Assembly: GCA_003508835.1 (NCBI GenBank)
Contig: PUFA01000012.1
Span: forward strand, 18,580,001-18,644,000
DNA from: Eonycteris spelaea
Lineage: Eukaryota; Chordata; Mammalia; Chiroptera; Pteropodidae
Length of the DNA stretch: 64,000 bases
Reading direction: 5' to 3'
Of the stretch, positions 1-11,454 are shown piece after piece. The notes below the pieces were generated by a model. It made no database searches and was not told where the DNA came from. It worked only from the letters and a program-made list of their open reading frames with translations. Every line of letters begins with the position of its first letter. Position 1 is the first letter of the stretch. The position numbers and the translations under genes are program-made.

Positions 1-39
1 TGGAACGTTTTATGGCCCCCAAAATGAAACTCTGTAACT

Positions 40-275
40 ATTACTAGTCACTTCCTATTTTCCCCAGCCCTAGGCAATCACTAATACACTTTCCCTTTCT
101 ATAGACTTGCCTATTCATATGTATATATATATGTATATATGAATATATATACATATACACACACACATACACACACACACACACACACACATAGTATGCA
201 TATATGGTCTTTGTGACCGACTTCTTTCACTTCACTTTTTTGAAGCTTATCCCTGTTGTAGCTTGTATCAGTACT
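40..275 (-). mobile_element. L1 (L1M-type) 3' end fragment, split by TA/CA repeat
   Basis: The plus strand reads as the reverse complement of an old L1 3' end. The ccccagccctaggcaatcac block comes first, then after the microsatellite a 'ggtctttgtgaccgacttctttcactt' block and 'gttgtagcttgtatcagtacttc'. These correspond to the conserved L1M 'gaagtactgatacatgctacaac...' region read backwards. It is a short, non-coding, heavily diverged relic. The subfamily was not determined. Confidence 0.75.
117..192. repeat. (TA)n/(CA)n microsatellite
   Basis: Alternating TA-rich sequence passes into an almost pure CA run. It sits inside the L1 3' fragment and interrupts its alignment. Confidence 0.95.
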
Positions 276-1635
276 TCAGAGAAAAGTGATCAATCTGTCT
301 CAATTAGATCATTCCTGCATTTTCCTTACATTTATTTTCTCCACTACTAATTTTGTGAAATAACTCATGAAATAGTTTTAAATGCCTCCTATGCTCACCT
401 CTATGGTTTTCTTTCCTTCTTTTTATTTCTTTCATTCTGTCTTTTTTCTGCTTTTAAATAGCAATCATGGCTGCTTATGGAGGCTTTAAAGGAATTTCAC
501 CTAGTCATTTTCAAAGTAAATTAAAATATAAAATTTGCTTGCCACTGGTGGAGTAAAAAAACAAACAAACAAACAAACAAACAGCAAAGACCATATATGC
601 ACTTCTATCCTCTGGCCAATTGCCTCTCAGCTGTATTGTAGTAGTGATGGCTAACTTACCTTTCTCCAGAAAATAGCTGTTCCTAGCAAGTAGCTTTTCC
701 AAAAGAATTGTATTCTACAGTCCCACCCTATCCCTTGCATATAAATAGGGCCATTTGACAAGCTCTCACTATGAAGTGCAAGTAGAAATTATGTGTTTTA
801 CTTTCAGGTCAAGGCAGTTAAGAGATAAATGACCTTCTTAACTTTCTCTTTTCCTTCCCTAGAGGCAGGGGACTTCGAAGCTTTAGATAATATCAGAGCC
901 ACAAGATGGTAGGAACTTGTTTCGCTGAATTACAGTCTGGAGAAAGATCACCTGCTAAACAGGAACACCTGTATAAAACATTTACATAAGCAAAAGTAAA
1001 CTCCTATATGTTAAGCCAGTGAAATGCTGACATTTACTTGCTATAGTTGCTAGCCTTACCTTAACAAATATGTGCATCTTCCTAATCTCTACTTATTTCC
1101 TACGTCTCATGGGCTGCTTACTTCAGCAGTGCAATTCCAATTCCAATCCCGTGAGGCGTCCACGTGGACTCTGTAATCCTTGCATCCTAAGGAAAAGTGG
1201 TAAAGAAAACCCCTAATGTAAACGCCTTCCAGTTAATAAATATTTTCTCTTTTTGTAGAAGATTGATAGCTAATAGATGTTAAAGGAATTGTAGGAAATT
1301 AGCATTTTGTAAACTGCAGTGTAGTAATTGGTTCCCACAAAAATTATCAATAAATTCCATTATTGGGCAGAAGGTGGCAAGGCAACAAGATAGACTTGTG
1401 GTGCCCAACAAATACCTCCAGATTATTTTCTGCATTAGAAAAGGGAAAAAATGAATCTTTTATAGTGGAAACTCTGGCTGTAAACTCTTTATCCAAGTAA
1501 TCAAACTTAACATCATCAATAGTAGAATACAGGTATTATGAGTTTCTTGATATAATGTAATTGGAAGTGTACAGTATTACTCATGAAGCATTCTTAGCAA
1601 AAATGTATAATCTGAACCTAATCAAGCCTCCAGAC
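276..1635. other. No recognised gene or repeat
   Basis: AT-rich sequence apart from the AAAC run. A short minus-strand open frame (511-702) is encoded partly by that repeat and has no family likeness. I see no RNA gene or named element here. Confidence 0.6.
549..582. repeat. (AAAC)n microsatellite
   Basis: An A-run is followed by about six consecutive aaac units. It could be the degenerated tail of a retroposon, but no body was recognised beside it. Confidence 0.9.
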
Positions 1636-1972
1636 CTCACTGTCCAACATGATAGTCACTAGCCACATTTGACTATTGAGCACTTGAAATGCAGCTACTT
1701 CAGACTGAGATGTGCTATAAGTGTAAAAAACACACAGGATTTAAAGAACTTAGTAGGAAAAATGGGGGGGGAGGGGAATGCCTCATTGATATCTTTTTAA
1801 TATTGAGTGCATGTTGAAATCCTATTTTAGATATATTGAGTTAACTAAATATCTTTCAAAATTTAATTTAATCTATTTCTTTTTAGTTTTGTGAATGTGG
1901 CTATTAGATCATTTTAAATTACATATGTGGCTCATGCTATATTTTTATTAGATAGCCCTGCTCTAGACATAA
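1636..1972 (-). mobile_element. hAT-type MITE, copy 1
   Basis: It begins with 'cactgtccaacatgatagtc' and ends with 'ttagatagccctgctc'. Inside are the blocks 'agccacatttgactattgag', 'cacttgaaatgcagctactt' and 'aattacatatgtggct'. This is the minus orientation of a common mammalian hAT MITE whose tips read 'ctgtccaa...ttggacag'. A second copy lies in the opposite orientation at about 34.2-34.7 kb. It is non-autonomous with no transposase frame. The Repbase name is not assigned. Confidence 0.65.
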
Positions 1973-1999
1973 CTTCCAACTTACAAAAAAATAAAAGAG

Positions 2000-2260
2000 A
2001 TAGAGTTATAGTTTAAAAAATACTATCAGGAAACAATGTGACAAATTCAGATAATGGAACATTAGCCTGGATTCTTCAAAAAGTCAATATCATGAAAAAA
2101 ATAGAGAGACTTCCCACACTAAAAGACTCTAAAAAGACATAAAATTCAAATGCAATTTGTGAACCTCAACCTGATCCAAGATTAGAAACTTCTATAAAAG
2201 GCAAATCGTGCATAATGGGAGAAATTTGAATATGGACTGAATATTTCAGAGAGAAAGAAA
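2000..2260 (+). mobile_element. Ancient interspersed repeat, class unresolved
   Basis: Blocks such as 'attcttcaaaaagtcaatat', 'aaaagactctaaaaagaca' and 'gggagaaatttgaatatgga' resemble a dispersed old mammalian repeat, possibly an L1M-type 3' terminal region. It is too diverged for a firm class call. Confidence 0.35.
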
Positions 2261-2529
2261 TGGCAAAAAACGTCTTTTAAATTGGCATTTATTTCATTCT
2301 ACTATCACTTCTCAGGGTCATATTTAAAAACATCTAAGCTGCCTGGCCTAAGACTGTTTCACCATTACACACTAAGAGACTGGTAGACAAAGCGTAGAGA
2401 CAGCTGGACTCCAGTTACCTTTGAATGTATAATCTTAGGTGAGACTTTGTTCTTGAATAAATAGAAATGCAAGAGCTAAAGGAAACTTTTTAAATAAAAC
2501 AATAATTGTCCAAAATCAGATGATTTTAA

Positions 2530-2815
2530 TAATACTAAGTGCTATAAAGAAAAAGCGTAGGGTCTATGAGAATATGTAATTGGTTGGAGGGTGGCAAGAC
2601 CTTCCTGAAGTGTTGACATTTAATCTGGAACTTGAAAGATGAGCAGGTTTTGGCTACATAGAGTACAGCAAGGAGTGTACTAAGCGGAGGAAAGAGTAAA
2701 TGTGAAGGCCTAGTGATGAGGAAAAGTTGGACAGGTTAGGAACAAAGAGAAGGCCGGTATGGGGAACTGAGAGGTCCAGTAAGTGGTGCCAGCTTCAGCA
2801 GGGGAGGTGGGTAAA
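2530..2815 (-). mobile_element. L2 LINE fragment
   Basis: The plus strand is the reverse complement of L2. It contains 'aagtgctataaagaaaaa', 'ttcctgaagtgttgacattt', 'aacttgaaagatgagcaggt' and 'aaagagtaaatgtgaaggcc', in L2 order. It is diverged and non-coding. Confidence 0.7.
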
Positions 2816-3349
2816 CAGAAGCCACTTAACAAATCCATTCCTCTACTCAGCCACTGTTTTTCTACTCCTCCTCTACTGATTCTCTGTCACAAAGATTTGA
2901 AGTGATTTTACAAAATTAAATCAGACAATAAAGATGGAAAAAATGAATATATATTCAGTTTTAAAAGCCTAGAAATAGTACTTGGAATTAGTGAATTGAA
3001 TTTCAGATGAATTTTCAACTTAGCTTTGAGATCGCAGCAACTAATCCAAAAGGAAACTTTGTGGTTTACGTAGTAAAGGAAAATGAACTAATCAATATGG
3101 AAACAAAACTTTTTCCATAGATCAACTTCAAGGTGGGATTTTTCCTTTGACTTGTTACAGAAAAGACATTGATTAACATGGTAAGTAAGCATCATGAACA
3201 ACATTTTTCTATAGAGTTAGGTAAATGGTTCAGCAAATAAAATGCCTACCACCTGGGAACAATTCAATAACATGCTTGTAGCACCTTTCAACACCCAATT
3301 AGAAGCAACTTCTCCCTTACCTGCCTCTACTATAGAGGCTATGAAAGCT
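2816..3349. other. No recognised feature
   Basis: AT-rich unique-looking sequence. No open frame or repeat was recognised. Confidence 0.5.
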
Positions 3350-3560
3350 AAATATATTTTAGATTCCATATATAAGTGATATAACACAGTATTTGTCTTT
3401 CTCTGTCTGACTTATTTCACTTAGCACAATGCCTTCACGGTCCATCCACATTGTTACAAATGGCAGGATTACCTTCTTTTTAATAGTTGAATACTATTCC
3501 ACTGTGTACATATACCAATCTTCTTTATCTATTCATTTGTTGGCAGACAACAGACAGATG
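3350..3560 (-). mobile_element. L1 (L1MA-like) 3' ORF2 fragment
   Basis: The reverse complement of the ORF2 tail is clear: 'ttccatatataagtgatata', 'ctgtctgacttatttcactt', 'ccatccacattgttacaaat' and 'gaatactattccactgtg'. It ends at a CA microsatellite. It is short, with no usable frame. Confidence 0.85.
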
Positions 3561-3565
3561 GACAG

Positions 3566-3585
3566 ACACACACACACACACACAA
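3566..3585. repeat. (CA)n microsatellite
   Basis: A CA run of about 10 units at the edge of the minus-strand L1 fragment. Confidence 0.95.
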
Positions 3586-4434
3586 ACTTGAAATATTTTG
3601 CCCAATGAGATATAGAGAGAAATCTGCTAGCACTACCTTTTTCTCTTTGACTTTCTTCCTGCCTTGATCCCAGAAATGATGTCCAGAGCTACAGTAGCCA
3701 TAATGTGACCACAATTCCAGAGGCATAAGGAAAAAGTAAAGAGAATCACAAAAATGCTGCCTACGATATGGTTAAACCTTTGAACCAATGTCAACAGCCT
3801 CAATCTCCAAATTTCTTATTATGTAAGAAAAATAAGCATTTGTTTAAGCCACTGTTGGTTGGATTTTCTATTATTTTTAATCAAAAATCTTCCCTAAATG
3901 ATAACATAATGTAAAAAGCTAACTAATTTATCTTGCTCTAGAACTTTAAAGTCACTTAATTCCAGGGGACGTCATTGTTCAGAGTTTGCAATTATGCTGA
4001 AGGTGACTTTTACATTACAGTAAGACCTTTACGGGCCTCTTGTTTGTAGCAGGTGGGTATGCCCATGTGGCTTGAAAAATAAAACTAAACCCATGGCCTT
4101 TAGTTCATGTGTTTCTAGCAGCTGAATGTGGTTTGCTTTAGGAATGAAAATTCCTCTGAAATGTTAATTGATTCAGTTTGACAGTGCTTGCGACATTATA
4201 AATCAATATCATGATGTTTTTGTGAACCAGTGATAAATATGGAGGAATAAGAAAGACTATGATAGTTAAGAATGGGTATGATCGTTTTGATTGTTTTTGT
4301 TTTTAATGGAACTCAGGAAGATTGAGATTCCTTTCTTTTTGGAATGTTGATGCATTGTGGGGAATGATAGGGCAACATCAATATTATAGGATAATCTTAA
4401 TCCTAGTCAGGTACTATTAGACTCTTTTTAATTA
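3586..4434. other. No recognised feature
   Basis: Moderately AT-rich sequence without an identifiable repeat. The short minus-strand open frame spanning the CA run is an artefact of the repeat. Confidence 0.5.
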
Positions 4435-4475
4435 TTTATGTATTTATATATATATATATATACATATATATATTG
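4435..4475. repeat. (TA)n-rich microsatellite
   Basis: An almost uninterrupted TA run. Confidence 0.9.
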
Positions 4476-4535
4476 AGAAGAGGGATCTGATTTAATAATA
4501 TACATATAGGGAGGAGGGATCCAATTTAACCTACG

Positions 4536-5120
4536 TGTTTTAGTTATCTATTGCTGTATAAAAAATTACCTCAAAACATAGTGCTTAACATTTTAAAAAT
4601 TTATTATCTCATGGTTCCTGTGGATCTGGAATTTAGACGGAGACAGCTTGTCTCTGCTCTACACTTTTTGGGGCCTCAGCTGAAGACTTGAAGTCTGGGG
4701 TTGAAATCATCTAAAGGCTCTTTTACTTAAATGTCTGGAGGTTGGTGCTGACTGTAGTGGAGGCCCAGCTGGGATTGTCAGCTGCAATAGCCACATAGAG
4801 CCTCTCCATGTAACCTGGGGTTCCTCACAAGGCGGTGTATAGATTCCAAAGAGCAGTCATCAGAGAGAGCGAGCCAAGGGGAAGCTGTGCGTATAATCTA
4901 GCCTAAGTGGCACATGTCACATCTGCCACCTTATATTGGATGAGACAGTTGCAAAGATCCACCCAAGTTCCAGGGAAAGTAACATAGATCTCCCTCCCCT
5001 GACCATACACCTCTCAATGGAATCACGTCAGGTCACACTATAAGAAGAGCAAGTGGGATGGGAAATATATATACTCATGGGTGAGCGTCTTTGGAAAACA
5101 CAATCAGCCATGTCGTACAC
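4536..5120 (-). mobile_element. MaLR/MLT1-type LTR
   Basis: The start, 'tgttttagttatctattgct', is the inverted right end of a MaLR/MLT1-type LTR. It is followed by 'aaaattacctcaaaacatag', 'ttattatctcatggttcctg' and, near the far end, 'atggaatcacgtcaggtc'. It is a solo LTR relic with no internal retroviral sequence beside it. The far boundary is approximate and no target duplication could be read. Confidence 0.65.
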
Positions 5121-5165
5121 CCCACCTTTTTAATGAACAGTCATGACATATGTACAAGTGTTTGG

Positions 5166-5282
5166 ACATTGACAATGTCCACAGATATTTTTTGTCACAA
5201 CTGGGGGTGGGAGTAACAGGGTTGCTACTGGCATCTAGTAGTTAGAGGCCAGAGATGCTTCTAAACATCCTGCAATCCACAG

Positions 5283-5331
<49 letters not shown>

Positions 5332-5365
5332 AGAAAGAATTAGCCTCAAAAGAGACTGAGAAATT
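5166..5365 (+). mobile_element. MER20-like hAT-Charlie MITE, interrupted by (CA)n
   Basis: 'attttttgtcacaactgggg', 'ttgctactggcatctagtag' and 'gatgcttctaaacatcctgc' are hallmark blocks of this MITE. The sequence resumes after the CA array as 'agaaagaattagcctcaaaa'. The terminal inverted repeats are too eroded to place exactly. Confidence 0.8.
5284..5331. repeat. (CA)n microsatellite inside the MER20-like element
   Basis: About 22 CA units, split near the end by one T. It replaced or expanded from the 'acaggacagccccc' segment of the MITE. Confidence 0.95.
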
Positions 5366-5577
5366 TTGTCTTTGAGTGTTAACATTCTGCAAGTATTTAG
5401 AATAATTAGACAGAGGGTAGAGGAACCTATAGAAGGCATATAAATTCCAAAAGTCTCCGATTGAAAAATTCTGTTTAATATGTAGTATTATGTACTAATT
5501 ATGTCTATAAATAAAAGTCATCATTCAGGCAAATTTTGATTCCAAATATGATATGTTGAAAATCAACTCTCAATGAA

Positions 5578-6189
5578 CACAAATAAGTGGAAACAAATCT
5601 TCTGTTCATGGATCAGAAGAATTAAAATTATTAAAATGTCCATACTATCTAAAGCCATCTATAAGGTTAATGCAATGCCTAACAAAATTCCAAAGACATA
5701 TTTATAGAAATAGGGAAAAGTGCAAACAATAAACACAAAAATTAATAAGTGGGAATTATTAATAAGTCAAACTATAAAGCTTCTGCACAGCAAAAGAAAT
5801 ACTCAAGATGATGAAATAGCAATCTACAGAATGGGAGAAATATATACATCAAAGGGAATGAAATAAGGATCTCAAAGAAGTACTTGCACCCATATTCATT
5901 GTGACATTATTCTCAATAGCCCAAATATGGAAACATCATAAGTGTTCATCAACAGATGAATGGATAAAAAAAGATATAGTATATACATACACACAATGAA
6001 ATATTCAACCACTAAAAGAAAAGAAATCCTGCCATTTGTGACAATATGGATTGAACTCGATGCATTGTGCTAAGTGAAAAAAAGTCAGACAGAAAAAGAC
6101 AAATACTGTGTAATAGCACTTATATGTAGAATCTAAGAAAGCTGAACTCTCACATATTCTCTCTCTCTTTGTCTCGCACGCGCCGTACA

Positions 6190-6232
<43 letters not shown>

Positions 6233-6575
6233 ACACACACAATAGAGTGATGGTTACCAGGGGCTGGGGGATGAAGAAAATGAGGAGATTTGGTCTAAGA
6301 GTACAAATTTTTGGTTATAAGATGAATAAGTTTTGGGGATCTAATGTACAGCATGGTGATTATAGTTAAACTGTATTATATACCTGAAAATTGCTAAGAG
6401 AGTTGATTCTAAATGTTCTCAAAAAGGAAATGATATTTATGTGAGGTGATGGAGGTGTTGACTGACACTATGAAAGTTATCATTTCACAGTATATGTATA
6501 TCAAATCAACACATAGTACACCTTAAACTACAGTGTTGCATGTCAAATATATCTAAATAAAGCTGTAAAAGAAAA
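5578..6575 (+). mobile_element. L1M-type ORF2 tail and 3' UTR
   Basis: ORF2-derived blocks occur in order: 'gttaatgcaatgcctaacaa', 'aaagcttctgcacagcaaaa', 'gtgttcatcaacagatgaat' and 'attgtgctaagtgaaa'. A 3' UTR follows ('ggttaccaggggctggggga', 'taaactgtattatatacctg') and an A-rich end after 'ctaaataaagctgtaaaa'. Frames are broken by indels. A CA array expanded inside the 3' UTR. Confidence 0.9.
6190..6240. repeat. (CA)n microsatellite inside L1
   Basis: About 25 CA units. It produces spurious open frames on both strands (poly Thr-His and Cys-Val) that are not genes. Confidence 0.97.
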
Positions 6576-7128
6576 AACCTTTAAGTAAACAAAATGAATT
6601 TATTAAATGTATATTCCATAATGTTTACCTATCTTATATCTCTATATTTCAAGGAATTTGTCACAGACTTTCATATTCTGCATGGGTAATTTGTCTGTAT
6701 ACTACTTGGAAGAATATTTGTCTTAAAAACTGTTTTTTTGTTAGATTTGACCATCTTCTCACCTATCCTGAAATCAAAACTTTGAAACCTACAATTTTAA
6801 TGCAGGGCAGGAAGAGATTTAATCCCTTTAAGAACCCTTGGACAACTCTTGTTTTTATTAAATATTATACATGCCATGTAAGCCTGTCTTTGTTGCTTCT
6901 CCTTTTTCATATTGGTCATTCACTAAGCATAGAAAGCCATCTGATTTTTAAGAGCCAGCTCACTAATAAAGATGAAACTGGCAGGTTTCTCCCTCCTCTC
7001 CATAGTATGCCCCACTGGCTACACACAAAGCAATTACAACTCACCAGTCAGCTCTTTTTCATGTGATAGCATCAGCAATTTTGCCCAGGGCTTCTTTTTT
7101 GATGAACAATAGCAGAAATAATGGCCTA

Positions 7129-7131
<3 letters not shown>
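6576..7131. other. No recognised feature
   Basis: A plus-strand open frame at 6782-7066 (94 codons, leucine-rich) lacks a recognisable domain or initiation context. I treat it as chance. Confidence 0.5.

Positions 7132-7190
<59 letters not shown>
7132..7190. repeat. (CA)n microsatellite, longest in the window
   Basis: About 29 uninterrupted CA units, so probably length-polymorphic. Confidence 0.98.
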
Positions 7191-7193
<3 letters not shown>

Positions 7194-7985
7194 TTTGCTT
7201 TCTCAAAAACAATCCAGTATTAACAGAAGCCTTTCCTAATTAAACCAATGTTATTTAATTATTCATTGTAATACTATGATGATTTCAATAATGTCAAAGT
7301 GAACGATTTATTAGAAAAATATTTAAAACTAAGGAATTAATGTGAGCTTAGAGGAAAATAAATCCTGATCTGTTTGAATTTCTCATGTTTTAAATATATT
7401 TTCAAGTTCTTTATAGATCCCAGGAGAATCTACTTTGTCTTTCAGTGCTAGTCCAACATAATTTGACCTATCCTCAAGGCTTTAAACGTAATTTGAAGGA
7501 AGATGCTTGAAAGATCCTGTTACTTCAGGAACAGAGCAGCCATGTTGACTTCAACGCCAAGAACAATGAATTTTTATCTTATTCCTTGGAGTGCATTTCT
7601 GAACTTCTCTGGGTTTCACTTTATTTTTTCATCTCCCTCCCCCCCCAAAAGAAAAAGGAAATAATCATATCTCTCTACATTAAAAGAGACAGGAAAAAAG
7701 ACCCCTTAACATGTTTAAGGTAAAAATAGTTACGCAATAAAATGCTTTTCATCCTGGGGGTTGGGGAGAAGGCGAAAAGCTCTTTATGAACATAATTCCA
7801 CTAGAGGGCAGTGCATCTCAGTGGAGACTCATGGCCAATGTCTCAGGACGTTGAATTAAGATTGTGTAGCAAACATGGAGAATGTTTGTGATACAATGAC
7901 AAGTGAAAAAATTTTTAAATTCAAATACTATGTAGAGATTAAGTATGATTGTGGATATGAATCATGTAGTAGTTTAGAACTTAAT
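7191..7985. other. No recognised feature
   Basis: AT-rich, with a short C-run near 7640. No family was recognised. Confidence 0.5.
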
Positions 7986-7989
7986 CTTG

Positions 7990-8205
7990 GTCTTATTCAG
8001 ATCATGGATTATTCCTGTCGTCACCACTTATATGTCCTTGGAGGAGTTGCTTAAAAGCATCTGAGCTTCAGTTTCTTCATCTGTAAAATGGAGACAATTA
8101 CAGGTACCACATAGAGCTATTGCGATCATTAAAAGGGATCCTACATGTAAAATGTCCAGCGTGGTGTCAAACATGTAATACCACTCAACAAAAAAAGCAG
8201 GATGA
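7990..8205 (+). mobile_element. MIR SINE
   Basis: The MIR core is clear: 'tcagtttcttcatctgtaaa' followed by 'atggagacaattacaggtac' and 'acatgtaaaatgtccagcg'. It is an ancient tRNA-derived SINE, and promoter boxes are not recognisable. An ATG/AAT-rich stretch follows. Confidence 0.85.
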
Positions 8206-8995
8206 TGATGATAATAATAACAAATATTTAAAAGGAGCATAGGAAATAATGTTAGTTATTGGACTGAGTTGTTTATAGCTTTATTGGTTCACTTTACTTA
8301 TTAAAATTTACATTGGAGAGTTTGTAGTGGAAAATATTTTAAAATTCTAATACCCTATCTTTAGCACTTTTAAACCGCAGAGAAAAATTTTTTAATTTTG
8401 CTAAAAAATGTTATTTTTGTCATTTTAACATCTAGAACATTATTATCACATATTTACTATTTATTTTCTTTTCCTAACTGAATATTCTGTCAGCATTCCA
8501 AGGGAAAATGGAATATAGAGATAATTCATCTTTTAATGTTTTTAAATATTATTCTGCATGAGCTGTATAGCCTGAGGGATGGCATGGTATATTTCTCTTA
8601 GAACTCTCAGTGTAAAGAAAAATTGATGAAAATAGAAATATTTAGTAGATTGTCATATATGCCAATCTATACTTCACATATGAGTTCTAGTGATCGTTTA
8701 AAAGTTCCTTTACAAAGTAGCTGTGTGTTACAGAGGCGTATATGGCAGAGTAACAAGGCTAAAGTAGTCCATCATGGACAATGAAAGGTCATTCCGAAAT
8801 AAAGATTTAATGCCTCTGAAATTATAATGTGAGTCAAACTGGAAAGATTTAATTTATGAAACTTTGATTTATATATTGTTCACTCTGTTCTTAGTCTTTT
8901 AAAAGTAGCTGACTCACCACCGCTCATCATATGAAAAAGATCAAATAAAAGCCAGTCCCAGGCAATAGTAGCCATCTCAGGCATTTGCTTAGATT
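8206..8995. other. AT-rich sequence, no recognised feature
   Basis: A short GAT/AAT repeat lies at about 8203-8222, followed by very AT-rich sequence with no named repeat or gene. Confidence 0.5.
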
Positions 8996-8997
8996 AT

Positions 8998-9095
8998 TAC
9001 CATCATTCCTACACCATGACCATCACCAGTGTCACCATCTCCTCCAGGTCCAGTATCTCCACCATCACCAACACCTCTACCATCACCATTACTTC
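8998..9095. repeat. Degenerate (CACCAT)n-like repeat
   Basis: Repeated 'accatca', 'caccatc' and 'tcaccat' words run for about 95 bp on a CA/CT-rich strand. This is a decayed minisatellite-like tract. Confidence 0.7.
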
Positions 9096-9689
9096 TCTTG
9101 CTTTGATTAACTCATTTTAGAGTTGTTTTTTTTTTTTTTAAATCTCCCTATGTATTTAATCCCACCTGGCCAGTTTAACAAAGAGGAAGGATATTAATTA
9201 GGAATTTCCTTTACCTCATTATATTCTAGTCTTGGATATAAATGATGATATATTCTTATGAAACTAAGAATAACGAATAATTACCTCCGTATCTAAACCA
9301 GGATAGACTCTTGGACATCAGGCTCATGATGACCACTAGAAAATATTGTCAGACCAGGAAGCTGAGGAGCTGTCCTCCTGCCTCCTTGCCCATCACAAAT
9401 GTGCTCTATTGGATCTCAAGGCAAGTTCTCATCACTAAGGTGTACTCCAGAAAACAAGGGCTCCACAAGTATCAAGCAGAATAAGAAAATTGATATATAT
9501 AAAATACGACAGCATCTTCAACTTAATTTCTCTTTGATACCTGCCCATCTGGTGGCCCTGACCTACGTAAAGCTGCACCTCCGGGGACAACCAAGGATCT
9601 TGACCTATTTAGCAAGAACAATAATTTGCTGAATTACGGGATTCTGCTCACTAGTCTGCATCCAAAAGTTTTACATACAGTCATTCTTA
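9096..9689. other. No recognised feature
   Basis: Contains a T13 run at about 9127. A plus frame of 77 codons at 9399-9632 has no recognisable domain. Confidence 0.45.
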
Positions 9690-9825
9690 TACCTGGCTGA
9701 TGATAAGACCACCTGAGGAAGGCTCATTTTTTGTTTCCAAAAAATAAGTTTCAGAGGCTTGGAATTCTGTAATTTTAAAACTCCAGGTGATTCTGATGAT
9801 TTTTCTATGCTTGAAAACCACAGGA
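9690..9825 (+). mobile_element. MER5-like hAT-Charlie MITE fragment
   Basis: 'agaccacctgaggaaggctc' near the left and 'actccaggtgattctgatga' near the right match the two conserved arms of MER5-type elements. The middle is eroded. Confidence 0.55.
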
Positions 9826-10169
9826 CATAGATGACAGTCTCATCTCTTCGCCAATGCTGGCATCATAAAACTCCCTGATCTGAGTATTTGCTGATGACAA
9901 TAGGAGCACTGCGGAGCCAGAGCAGGAAGTAAGTCCTAAGATCAAAGCCTGAGAGCCTAAAATGAAATCCCTGGTGTCTCTTTGCCCAGCTCTGGCCCTA
10001 CCATGCAGAAAACTTAACCTAAAATGGGTAATAATGGGAACCAGAAGGCCCAGAAAAAAGTTGGCACAAGACATTTTTAGCCATGCAGTTCCAGTTTTCA
10101 GCTGACCAAGAAAATGCAGTAGCTTCTATCAGAGCTACAGAGCTATGCAAAGGAAGCCAGGGGTCAAGG

Positions 10170-10620
10170 GCTTCAAAGATCTCTTATCTAGTGGGATGAG
10201 CTATTCATTTTCATAGCCTGAAAGACTCTCACCCAGGAACTACCCTAGATGACTCCATTTAAAACCTTAACATAACCACCAAAGACTTTGGAAGTTAAGA
10301 ATAGGCCAAGGTGATGTAATATCTAATATATCCTTTTCCAGTTCTAAATCCAAACGGGACATTCTGGCAATGGACTACATTTCAGACTGCCTCCCCCCAC
10401 CGCCCACTATACAAGGACACTTTTACTTGTGACTATTCTAAAAAAGAATGGATATGTCCCCTCTCCACCATTGTCATCCTCCATTATATATATATAAGCT
10501 CCTGCTTCTTTGGTCATCCAGGAAATCATCTCTCTCCGTGGAAAAACCAACCACACAATCTCTGACTTTAGTAGCCTCTTTATATTTTTATTTTGTAAAA
10601 AATAAAGATCTCAAAAACTT
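10170..10620 (+). mobile_element. Possible solo LTR (weak)
   Basis: A TATA-like run at about 10484-10496 is followed about 100 bp downstream by a polyadenylation signal (aataaa near 10601) and 'gatctcaaaaac'. That spacing resembles U3-R-U5. I cannot place TG/CA ends or a target duplication, and I recall no family. Unique sequence is the alternative. Confidence 0.3.
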
Positions 10621-11300
10621 CCATCCACCTTTCCACTTTCTACCCTTTATAAACCATATACGTAATAATACATAAAACTTGGGCCCAGAGTTCCTCTATT
10701 TCTATAGCTGCTGAGACACTCCCAGAGTTAAGAGCTGATCTAGTTACCATGACATTTGGATAGAATTTATAGCAATCTTTACCCAGAACACTACCTTCCA
10801 TAATAATTAGGAGCCAGTCTGTACCAAGGTGAGATACCTACAGTTCAAGAAGACTTGAATGCCAAAGAACATGTCAATAGGCATAGAGAAATTCAAAGTG
10901 GTAGCTTCCATCAGACTCCTCTTCCATTGCTAATACTCTCACCAAAGACCAGATGACCTCTGCTATGGAACACTTCTGGATAACAGAAATGGTCTGCACC
11001 ATCACCTGTATTCTAGCATCCCCCTTCCATGTACTTCCACTAAAATTTCACTTTTCTCTGCTGGCCACAAAGATTCTCTTCTCTGCTTCATGCCCAAGGC
11101 AAGCCCCAGTAAACAGAGATTGAGAAGATGTAATGGGCTTGTGAGAACCTAAAAGCTTGATCCAGTGCCTGGTTCACTAGGAAAGCTATGGCTGAAAGAA
11201 CGATCATGGAGTTCTGCCTTTGACCATGGAAACAGAATATAACAGGTCATGTAAAGCCAAATGACCAGAGAGAATTCAAGGAAAGGCATTCCACAATGTC
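10621..11300. other. No recognised feature
   Basis: Mixed-composition sequence downstream of the weak LTR candidate. I see no retroviral gene motif, primer-binding site or coding frame. Confidence 0.45.
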
Positions 11301-11304
11301 TCTT

Positions 11305-11330
11305 TATTTATTTATTTATTTTTTAAAAAT
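11305..11330. repeat. (TTTA)n microsatellite
   Basis: A short run of 'ttta' units, close to but separate from the 3' end of the minus-strand L1. Confidence 0.85.
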
Positions 11331-11454
11331 TTTATAACCCCATCTTCGCTTTATATCTTAATTGAGACTTAGATATGTAATAACAGAATGAATCATAATT
11401 CTTGGTTCATGACACATTGTCATTGTGGGTCTATCCATAGTCCCTTTTTTAATT

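Noticed and set aside
6005..6369. Open frames over the CA array on both strands
   Set aside because: The residues are Cys-Val or Thr-His runs encoded by the microsatellite inside an L1 3' UTR.
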